A DNA stretch of 64,000 nucleotides from Cytophagales bacterium (GTDB lineage: Bacteria; Bacteroidota; Bacteroidia; Cytophagales; JAAEPT01): contig JAAEPT010000123.1 of the NCBI GenBank assembly GCA_024232295.1, positions 1-64,000 on the forward strand. The letters are read 5' to 3'. The notes beneath the pieces are model-generated. The model was not told the DNA's origin. It searched no databases and saw nothing but the letters and a program-made list of their open reading frames with translations. The position numbers and the translations under genes were made by a program. Shown here in pieces: positions 18,589-28,800 of the stretch (positions are counted from its first letter, which is position 1; each line of letters begins with the position of its first letter).

Positions 18589-20535
18589 ATGAAAAAGGTT
18601 TTATTGGTCTTGTTTACATTGTTGCTTAACCTAAGCGTTTTTGCAGGAGAAACAAGTCCCTCAGATTCTATAAATACTGTTATAAAAGAAAAGGACTCAA
18701 CTGTAACAGAAACACTTCATACAGAAAAAGAGATTGACTCTATTATAGTTGTAAAACAAACTATAAAAACAGAAGAAACTGTTGTTGAAAAACCAAAAAG
18801 CATAGATGATAGAATTAACGAAACAATTGCACCTTTTACTGATTGGTTAGTAGGTGTGGTATTTTATTCTATCCCATTACATCAAAGTGAAAATAATCCA
18901 GTAGTCTTAACTAATGAAAAACACTATTCATGTAATGAGAAAACAGTAAAGTACAATGTCTTTTTTAAGGATAGTGATACAACTACACTTTCTTTATTGA
19001 ATGGAAATGTATGTGAAAGTGAAAAATTAGAGTTAGTTGTGGATAACCATAACCCATACAGTACTTATACTTGGATTTTTAAGGATACAAGTAATAAACA
19101 AGTCAAACTTAAAGGACATAAGGTTAATGTAAATGTTGCTTTACTAGCAGAAAATATAAAAATACAACTTGTAGAAAATGGTAGTGGACTTCCTTTAATC
19201 TTAGTTTGGTTAATTGTGGCTTCTGTATTCTTTACTTTATCATTGAAATTTATCAACATTAGAGGAATTAAATATTTTCCTAAAATTGTAAAAGGAGCTT
19301 ATACAAAACCAGAAGACAAAGGAGAGGTAACACATTTCCAAGCATTAACAGCTGCTTTGTCTGGAACAGTTGGTTTAGGAAATATTGCAGGTGTAGCTGT
19401 AGCAATTGCATCAGGAGGACCTGGAGCTACATTTTGGATGATTGCAGCAGGTTTATTAGGAATGTCTGCCAAATTTGTAGAATGTACTTTGGGGGTAAAA
19501 TACCGTCAAATTAATGAAAATGGTTCTATTTCGGGTGGTCCAATGTATTATTTAACCAAAGGATTAGCAGAAAAGAAATTGGGTACTTTTGGAAAAGTAT
19601 TGGCTGTGATTTTTGCCATTTCTTGTATTGGAGGTTCATTTGGTGGAGGAAATATGTTCCAAGTGAATCAAGCTTATGAGCAATTTGTAAATTTACCTTG
19701 GTTTAAAGGAGGTTTCTTTTCAGAAAATGCTTGGGTTTTTGGGCTAATTATGGCAGGAATTGTAGGAGTAGTAATCATTGGAGGAATTAAGAGTATTGCC
19801 AAAGTAACAGATAAGATTGTTCCTTTTATGTGTGGAATTTATGTTTTAGCTGCCTTGATTATCATTTTTACAAATGCAGGAGCTTTACCAAAAGCAATAG
19901 GATTGATTTTCTCAAGTGCATTTGCTCCCAAAGCAATCGCAGGAGGAATGATTGGGGTAATGATTCAAGGATTCAAACGAGCAGCCTTTTCTAATGAAGC
20001 AGGAATTGGTTCAGCCTCAATTGCTCACTCAGCAGTAAAAACAGGAGAGCCAGTTACAGAAGGTTTTGTTGCCTTATTAGAGCCTTTTATTGATACAGTA
20101 GTAGTTTGTTCTATGACAGCCTTAGTATTGGTGATTACAGGATATTATGATAATGGAGAACTTAGTGGAATTAGTTTAACATCTGCAGCTTTCTCAAGTC
20201 ATTTCTCATGGTTCAAACCAATATTAGCTTTAGCAGTAATTCTTTTCGCTTTCTCAACAATGATTTCTTGGTCTTATTATGGACTAAAAGCTTGGACTTA
20301 TTTATTTGGTGAGAACAAAATGATGGAGAATATCTATAAAATGGTTTTCTGTCTTTTTATTGTAGTTGGAGCAAGTATGAGCTTAGGAAAAGTAGTTGAT
20401 TTCTCAGATTCAATGATTTTCTTGATGAGTATTCCAAATATTATTGGGTTGTATATTTTGTCTGGTGATGTTCGAAAAGACTTGGCAAGTTTTATCAAAC
20501 GAGTAAAATCTGGAGAATTGAAGGAGAACAAATAG
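18589..20535 (+). CDS. Alanine/glycine:cation symporter (AGCS) with extracytoplasmic N-terminal domain
   Basis: [58 protein letters not shown]; signal peptide plus ~200 aa before the first transporter TM. Confidence 0.9.
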   Translation: MKKVLLVLFTLLLNLSVFAGETSPSDSINTVIKEKDSTVTETLHTEKEIDSIIVVKQTIKTEETVVEKPKSIDDRINETIAPFTDWLVGVVFYSIPLHQSENNPVVLTNEKHYSCNEKTVKYNVFFKDSDTTTLSLLNGNVCESEKLELVVDNHNPYSTYTWIFKDTSNKQVKLKGHKVNVNVALLAENIKIQLVENGSGLPLILVWLIVASVFFTLSLKFINIRGIKYFPKIVKGAYTKPEDKGEVTHFQALTAALSGTVGLGNIAGVAVAIASGGPGATFWMIAAGLLGMSAKFVECTLGVKYRQINENGSISGGPMYYLTKGLAEKKLGTFGKVLAVIFAISCIGGSFGGGNMFQVNQAYEQFVNLPWFKGGFFSENAWVFGLIMAGIVGVVIIGGIKSIAKVTDKIVPFMCGIYVLAALIIIFTNAGALPKAIGLIFSSAFAPKAIAGGMIGVMIQGFKRAAFSNEAGIGSASIAHSAVKTGEPVTEGFVALLEPFIDTVVVCSMTALVLVITGYYDNGELSGISLTSAAFSSHFSWFKPILALAVILFAFSTMISWSYYGLKAWTYLFGENKMMENIYKMVFCLFIVVGASMSLGKVVDFSDSMIFLMSIPNIIGLYILSGDVRKDLASFIKRVKSGELKENK

Positions 20536-20536
20536 A

Positions 20537-21247
20537 ATGAAAAACTTTTTTGAATTTTCATACAAAGAGCGAAGAGCTTTTTGGATACTATTAATGATAA
20601 TGGTGCTAGCAATCCTAGCACCTTTTTTCGTTCGTTTTTCTATTGAACAAGAAAATATAAACCCTGACTATACTTCCCAATTGGATAGTTTAGCAAAGGT
20701 CATTGAACAAGAAAAAGAAGCTTTGGCTCAAGAAAAAAAGCCAAAAACCTATTACAAAAAATACATTTCCAAAAAGAAAAAAGATACTACTACTTACCAA
20801 AAAAAGAAGTATACCAAACAAGTTAAAAAAGAACAAAGAATCGAAACCTTTGAGTTGAATACAGCTACTGCCAAAGATTTAAAACAGGTAAAAGGAATTG
20901 GTGAAAAGTTATCAGAGCGAATTATTAAGTATCGTGATAAATTGGGTGGATTTTATCAACAGGAACAACTTTATGAAGTCTATTACTTAGATAGTGCAGT
21001 TGTTCAAAAAACGCTTAAGTATTGTACTTTGGATACCTCATTGGTTCATAAAACCATTTTGCTCAATAAAAAACTGGAAAAACAAGATTTCAAAATTCTA
21101 TTGAAACACCCTTATCTAAACTATGAAGATGTAAAAGCAATTTTTAATTACAGTCGAAAAAAAGGACAAATTACTAATCGAGAAATGCTAAAGGAGGCAA
21201 TAGGAGAGGAGAAGGCAGAGAAGGTTTGGAGGTATGTTTTGTTTTAG
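20537..21247 (+). CDS. Membrane-anchored helix-hairpin-helix (ComEA-like) protein
   Basis: N-terminal TM WILLMIMVLAILAPFFV; FELNTATAKDLKQVKGIGEKLSERIIKYRDKLGGF. Confidence 0.8.
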   Translation: MKNFFEFSYKERRAFWILLMIMVLAILAPFFVRFSIEQENINPDYTSQLDSLAKVIEQEKEALAQEKKPKTYYKKYISKKKKDTTTYQKKKYTKQVKKEQRIETFELNTATAKDLKQVKGIGEKLSERIIKYRDKLGGFYQQEQLYEVYYLDSAVVQKTLKYCTLDTSLVHKTILLNKKLEKQDFKILLKHPYLNYEDVKAIFNYSRKKGQITNREMLKEAIGEEKAEKVWRYVLF

Positions 21248-21271
21248 AGAAGAAATATTATTTTTAGGTTT

Positions 21272-22267
21272 ATGGAAAAGAATAATGAAATAGTAATTTT
21301 CAAACCAGAACAAGGAGCTGATGAGTTTAGAATTGTATTAGATGGTGATCAAGATACTGTATGGGCAACAAAACTTCAAATTGCTGATATTTTTGGAAAA
21401 GACAGAACAGGTGTTAGTCGACATATGAAAAATATTTTTAAAGAAGGAGAACTTGATGAAAAAGCAACTAGTGCAATTTTTGCACAAGTTCAAAAAGAAG
21501 GTGATAGAGAGGTGTATAGAGATGTTTCTTATTATAATCTTGATGTAATAGGATATAGAGTAAAATCTAAGGTTGCTACTGAATTCAGAAAGTGGGCAAC
21601 TAGAAAATTAAAGGAATATCTTATACAAGGATATTCTTTGAATGAAAGATTGTTGGTAGAAAAGAATGAGAGGATTACACTTTTGGAAAGTAAAATAAAT
21701 TCTTTAAATGAAATTGCTTTTCAACAGCAAAAAAACTTAACTGATGGTTTCTTAGACATTGTTAGTATCTATTCTAAATCTTTTGAATTATTAAATAAAT
21801 ATGATTCTGATGATTTGAATACCAATAACTTAAATAAAGAGGTTATTTATGTCATAAATTATTCTGATGTTAAAAAGGCGATAGAAATTTTTAAAAGACA
21901 ATTGATTGATAAAGGAGAAGTAACAGAATTATTTGGAAATGAAAAAGATGACTCATTTAGTGGGATTTTAGGAAGTATCTCTCAAACTGTTTTTGGAGAA
22001 TTAGCATATCCAACAATTGAAGAACAAGCAGCATAACTATTATATTCCATTATTAAAGGATATGCTTTTAGTGATGGAAATAAGAGAATAGGTTCATTTA
22101 TTTTTGTGTGGTTTTTAGAGCAAAATAATTTTGGTTTTAAACAAGGTAGAGAGAGAAAAATAAATGATAATACATTGGTTGCTTTGGCATTAGCTGTTGC
22201 CCAAAGTATTCCAGAACAAGAGGAATTGATTAAAAAATTAATAATCAACTTAATAAAGAGTTATTAG
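21272..22267 (+). pseudogene. RhuM-family protein with C-terminal Fic/DOC-like domain, interrupted by in-frame TAA
   Basis: RhuM part ends at TAA 22034-22036; same frame continues LLYSIIKGYAFSDGNKRIGSFIFVWFLEQNN...KSY* to 22267. Confidence 0.8.
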
Positions 22268-22271
22268 ATAA

Positions 22272-22307
22272 AAAAGCCCCTGAATATCATTTTCAGAGGC
22301 TTTTTAT
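22272..22307. terminator. Hairpin terminator between convergent genes
   Basis: aaaagcccctgaatatcattttcagaggcttttt. Confidence 0.65.
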
Positions 22308-22311
22308 ATGT

Positions 22312-22770
22312 TTAGACAGGAAGTACTTTTGAATCCTTTAGTGTGGAAAGTACGACCATTGATTGCATATTTTCTATTTCTTCAATATCAACTAATTTAT
22401 CCAAAATTAAATCATTATAACTATTAATGTCTTTGGTGAGAATTTTTAGTAGAAAATCCGAAGAACCTGTTACATGATGACATTCTACAATTTCAGGAAT
22501 ATCATCAATCTTTTCCATAAATGACTTAATCATTGTACGATGAGACCCTGAAAGAGATGCTTGAATAAAGACAGCTACACCAAGTCCCAGAATATCAGTA
22601 TTGAGCTCAGCATGATAGTTTTTGATAAGTCCACATTGTTCCAATTTTTTCACACGCTCTAAGGTAGGAGCAGGAGAAAGTCCCACTTCCTTAGCCAATT
22701 GTGTATTGGTAATCTTTGCATTTTCCTGCAATTTGACTAGAATGTGCTTATCAATTTCGTCTAATTTCAT
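22312..22770 (-). CDS. Lrp/AsnC family transcriptional regulator
   Basis: LDEIDKHILVKLQENAKITNTQLAKEVGLSPAPTLERVKKLEQCGLI. Confidence 0.92.
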   Translation of the reverse strand: MKLDEIDKHILVKLQENAKITNTQLAKEVGLSPAPTLERVKKLEQCGLIKNYHAELNTDILGLGVAVFIQASLSGSHRTMIKSFMEKIDDIPEIVECHHVTGSSDFLLKILTKDINSYNDLILDKLVDIEEIENMQSMVVLSTLKDSKVLPV

Positions 22771-22826
22771 AATATTTCCTTCTCTTCTTTTGTAAAGATA
22801 CGAAAAAATGATGGTGGATAAAGATT

Positions 22827-25800
22827 TTACTGTTTGGTAATCTTTCTTGTAACTTCTTTGCCTGAGTATCTCATAGTTAAGAAATAGATTCCATCAGCCA
22901 AAGTAGAGATATCAATAATATTTTGATGAGCCCCTTCTGCTTTTTCTATCTCTGAATAGAAAATATTCTCTCCTAGAACATTGTATAAAGATAATTGTAC
23001 TACACCTGTTCTTGGTACAAAGTATTCCACAGAGAATGTTCCTTGTGTTGGGTTTGGATAAATAGAATTAATCTTTAGGTCAGTTTCCTCTAGGTTAATA
23101 CACTTTTCATTGTCCAATAGATTATTTTCTTCTAGACTCTCAACATTTGTTTGTAGTTCTGTACAAACAAAATCAAGTCCCTTTGCATCATTTGCATCTA
23201 ATGTAAAATTCAATGGATAGTAATTATCTCTTTCTAGTGGAGCTAATTCTTTAAGTACTTCATAAATTACAAACTCACCACCCAAATCGATCTGAATAAC
23301 AGCATCTTTTAGTGTAAAACTACTTCTATTTTCCACATCAAGAATAATCGTCCATTCACCATTTTTTTCCAATACATCTACAGAATGTAAGACAATATCA
23401 AGTGATAAATCCACTACTTCAATGACCCTAGAGAAAGTGTCTGTACACCCCAGTTCATTCTCTGCAACTAGTTTTACTACATAGTTGCCCAACTCATCAA
23501 AAGTATGAGTAGGTGATGTTTCTGTACTATTCACATCTTCAAAAGACCAATAGAAATTTTGAGCTTCAGAAGATTGGTTATTTGTTGTGAGCTCAAATGG
23601 AGGAGCTCCAAATGTCTCATTTACATCAAATAAAGCAATTGGTTTTTTATTAACATCAATTGTCTTTGTTAATGTTTGCTGACAACCCTTGGCAGTAGTT
23701 ACAACCAGTCTTGTTGACTGCTCATTTGTATTGTTATAAACAACTTTTGCTGTGTCATTATATTGAAGACCCAAGCCAAAGAAATTCCACTCATATCTTA
23801 CAATTGTGTCTGTTGGAGAGCTAGTGTTATCAATAAATATAGTAGTATCTCCTAAACATACAGGGCTATAAGTAAAGTCAATAATAGGTAATGGATCAAT
23901 TGTAATTTGTTTTAATGTTGTGTCTTTACAACCACTACCAGCCGTCACTTCTAATAAAATAGGATAAGTTCCTGCCTCTTCAAAAGTATAGCTAGGGTTG
24001 TTGATATTATTGACAATTTCACCATCAATACTCCATTCTTTCTCCATAATACCATGAACAAAGTCTGTAGATGCATCTGTGAATATACTTACATCATTTA
24101 GACAATTTTCATTGAATAAGAAATTAGCAATAGGAGCAGCAGCGACAGTAATTAATTGGCTTAAAGAATCTAAACACCCAAATTCAGTTGTAATCTTTAG
24201 TTTTGTATTAAAATCTCCTCCTTCATCAAAAATGTGAGCAGGATCTGCTTCTATGTAATCAAGATTGTTAATTGTCCACTCATAGTTGATAATATCACCA
24301 TCAAGAGAAATAGATCGATTGTAAAATTCTGTAATTCCTTGACTACAACTTAATCCATTCTCAAATTGGGCTTCAGGTAATTGATGAGTAATTACTTCTT
24401 TGCTCATTGGAGTAATACAACCCAATTCATTTTCAGCAGTCAAGGTAACAGTATAAGTTCCTGAAGTATCATACTGGTGAGTTGTGTTTTCCTCAATATC
24501 CGTATTTGTGTCTCCAAAGTCCCAAGCATAACTAATAATGTTTTCTCCAGTTGTGGTATTTTCAAATTCATGATCTTCATTTAGACAAACATCAGAGACA
24601 TTGAAATCTGTTTTTGGTCCTGGAATAATATTTAGATTTTTTGTAGTTGTATCACTACAACCAATGATTGAAGCAATAAGCTTGATATCAAAAGTCCCAT
24701 TATCTGTATAAGAAATAATTGTGTCCTCTGCAGTAGAGAAGATTGTATCATTGACTAACCAATTCCATTCAACAACTCCTTCTATGTTATTTTCACTACT
24801 ATTACTTAAACTTAACTGTTGGTTGGTACATGTTAGGTTTGGGAAGGTAAAGTTGGCTATAGGAGCTTCATAAGATGAAATATTAGTTGAGATAGTATTT
24901 TTACATCCATCAATGTCAAAAGTAGTTAGAGAGATAGCAAAGGTATCCAACCCAGGTAATGTTGTAGAAGCAATTTCTGTGGTGTATGTCTCATTTAGCT
25001 TATCTATGTTCCAATACCAACTCGTAATTTCTTTATCAGCATTAGGGATAATATCAACAGGTACATCTGTACAATAATACAATGGCATGTTAATATTAGG
25101 TACAGAATCAGAAGAGAATGATACTATTTCATTAACATAAGTGGTCAATCCATTAGCGTCTGTTGCTTTAAGGGAAATATATTGTTGATCAAAATCTGAA
25201 TAAGCTACTGAATCTAGTTCAAAAACTGATTTGTATTGGTTGGGATTACAATTACCATTAATTTTTAACTTATTTAATTGATTTTCTTCTGTATCAATCA
25301 TCAACAGATTCCAGTCTCCATTTCTTTTGATGGCTGAAAGATTGAACAGTTTATCTGCTGTTGTGAAATCTAGTAGTCTAGTATGTTCTGTCTCTAATTC
25401 ACTATTGGTTGAAAAATCATTTACAAATTTAATGCGATGTACTGTTGTATTAGTTGTGACGAGAGCATAAAGCTGTCCAAACTCTTCTACAATTTCAAAG
25501 CTTCTTGTTTGTGAACCAAATGTAAAGGGTTGTAGGTCAATATCGTATTTGAGTGTAGGAGCATTTCTAAAAGAAGTTCCAAATTCTAGAATTACTAATT
25601 TTTGAGATAAATTCATTCCAGCAAAAAATAATTTTCCTTGATGTTGAAATACCTCTGCATGATAAATACTAGAGATAAAAGGGCTAACATTATATTCTAT
25701 AACTGAAGAAATACTGTCATCATCAATAGTTTCTCCTAAGTTCACAACATTCAATATATTATTTGTGAAATTACTAATAAAGACAAAAGTAGAATCTTGA

Positions 25801-28800
25801 TATTTTATGATATCCATACCAGAAACAGGACCACCATCTCCAATACTTCCTCTCAATATTCTTCCGGTAGGATTACTAAGGTTTTCCAGATCTTGTCCAA
25901 AATCTAATAGTTGTAGTTGTCTTCTATCTGTACTATGTGTAATTCCATACCAACTATCGTTTTCATAGACAGTTTCTAAAGATGTTTTAATACCAGTTAT
26001 TATTGTGCTGGAAGTGGATGAAATAGGGTTCAGTATAGAATCAAAAGTAATGGTGATTAATTGATCTTCATTATAACCTGTATATAAACCATAAGTAGTA
26101 TCATTATGCTCAAAGTAACTGGTACCTAGGTATATATTTTCGGGAAGATTAATTAAGTTTTCTTCTAAAAGAGGATTTTTATTTTCTATTGTATTTGCAC
26201 AAAAATCCCATTCATAAGTGATATTTTCATAAGGATTAGCCTGAACAATTACATTTTCTCCTTTACATACTATATTTGAAATAAAGACATCACTATAACA
26301 AGATAAGTATACAATATTTTTACTAGTTGTATCAATACAACCATTTCGATCTTCTGTAATTAATGTTACATCATAATTTTCACCAATAAAGATGCTTTCA
26401 AGGAAGGAAGGGTTATTTCCTTTTAATGTATCGTCATTAACTAACCATGAATATTGAATGATTGAATCAGTAGCGGTTGATTGATCATTGAAAAGGTTAG
26501 GAGTGTTTGGAAATCCATTTGAAACGCAAACATCTTTGAAATTAAAGTCTGCTACTGGAGACTTAAGTGTATTGATCGTTTTTTGAGTAGAGTCAACACA
26601 TCCAAACTCTGATTCTACTTTAAGCAAAATATTATTTGAAGAGAGGTTTTCAAATATATATTGTGGATTTGGTGTATTATAGCTTTGATCTTCAATGATC
26701 CATGTATATTGTGTCACTTCACCATCTATAGAAGTGGAAGTATTTGTGAAATTGGTAAGTTGTTCACTACAACTAATTGCATTTGTGAAATCAGCTACAG
26801 GTAGATTATATATTTGAACTTCTTGAATTTTTGATGAAATACATCCATTAGATGTTGTCACTTCAAGAGATATTGTATAGGAATCAGGAGTTTCATATTT
26901 ATGAATAGGATTTTCTAAAGAACTTATTGTTTCATCTCCAAAATTCCATGAATAATCTATTATTTCTTCGCCTACAGATGTGTTCTGGAATCTGTTGGTA
27001 TCTCCTAAACATTCATTATTAAATACAAAATCAACAACAGCTCCTTCTAAATTGATTTCAATATTTTGCTGTAGACTATCTGCACAACCATCTATGGATG
27101 CTTTTAGTTGAATATCAAAACTTCCTAGTTCTGAAAACTGAATTAAAGGATTTTGTTCAGAAGAAAATACCTCTCCATCTTGTTTCCATTCCCAAGAAAC
27201 AATATTACTATCAAGTAAGCTACTTGTATTTTGTAAGTTAACTTCCTGATTCAAACAGGGTGTATTAGGAAGTGAAAATTCAATTTGTGGAGTGTTGTAA
27301 ATAGGAACATCAAATATATTTGTACTTTTACAATTTGCCTCATCAATGGTTGTTAATGTGATTGAAAATGTATCTGCTTCAGGGAATTGATAGCTCGGAT
27401 TTTCAGAATTAGAGTTATTATTTTCATCAAAAGTCCAATACCAACTAGTAATTTCTTTTTTTGAATCAGTAGATAAAGAAGTGAGTGCATCAACACAATT
27501 TCCTTCTTGAATAAGATTAATATTAGTAATAGAATCAGAAGAAAATGAGACTGTATCATTAATGTAGCTAATTAATCCATTAGCATCAGTTGCCTTTAAT
27601 GAAATATATTGTTGCTGATCAAAAGTAGAATATAGTATTGAGTCTTGTGTTAAAGAAGATGTAAATTTTGTAGGAGTACAATTCCCATTAATTTTTAAGT
27701 TATTCAATTGACTTGCTTCTGTATCAATCATAAAAAGATTCCAATTTCCATCTTTTTTGAGAGCAGAAAGATTAAATAGTGTACCTGCTGTTGGGAAGTT
27801 TAGAAGTCTGGTATGTTCTATTTGTAATTCACTATCAGTTGAAAAATCATTTGCAAATTTTACACGCTCTACTGTTGTATTAGTGGTAATAAGTGTATAA
27901 ATCTGTCCAAATTCTTCAATAATCTCAAAACTTCTTGTTTGTAACCCTTGTGTGAAAGGTTGTAAATCGATATCATACTTTAGTATTGGAGTATTCCTAA
28001 AAGAAGTTCCAAATTCCAGAATTACTATCTTTTGAGATAAGTTCATAGCAGCAAGAAATAGTTTTCCTTGATGTTGAAAGACTTCTGCATGATAAGTACC
28101 AGAGATAAAAGAACTAATATTGTATTCTCTAACTGATGGGATTTCATCATCATCAATTGTTTCTCCTAGGTTGATGATATTTAGTAAACCATTAGCGAAA
28201 TTGGTGATAAGTACAAAAGTAGAATCTTTATACTTTATAATATCCATACTAGAAACAGCACCTCCATCTCCAGTGTTTCCTCTCAATATCCTACTAGTAG
28301 GATTACTAAGGTTTTCTAGGTTTTGTCCAAAGTCTAATAATTGTAATTGTTTTCTATCTGTACTATGTGTAATTCCATACCAACGATCGTTTTCATAAAT
28401 AGTTTCCAAAGATGTTTTGATACCTGTTATGATTGTATTTGATGTTGATGAAATAGGATTAAGTGTGGAGTCAAAAGTAATTGTGATTAGTTGATCTTCA
28501 TTATAACCTGTATACAAACCATAGGTAGTTCCGTTATGTTCAAAGTAATTACTACCCAAGTATAGATTGTCAGGAACATCAGTTAGATTTTCTTGGAATG
28601 AAGAAGAGTCTCCTCCAAGGACATTTGCACAAAAATCCCATTCATAGTTAATTCCTTCATAAGAGTTGCTTTGAACAACAATGTTTTCTCCCCTACATAC
28701 AGTTTCTGAAATAAAAATATCACTATAACAAGATTGATATACAGTTTCTTTATTTATTGTGTCAGTACAATTATTTCTATCTTCTATAACTAAAGTTATA

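Noticed and set aside
28120-28398. Plus-strand ORF antisense to the giant T9SS gene
   Set aside because: Lies wholly inside a well-supported long CDS; composition fits a reverse-strand shadow ORF. Same reasoning for 30184-30378, 27353-27559 and 31084-31281.
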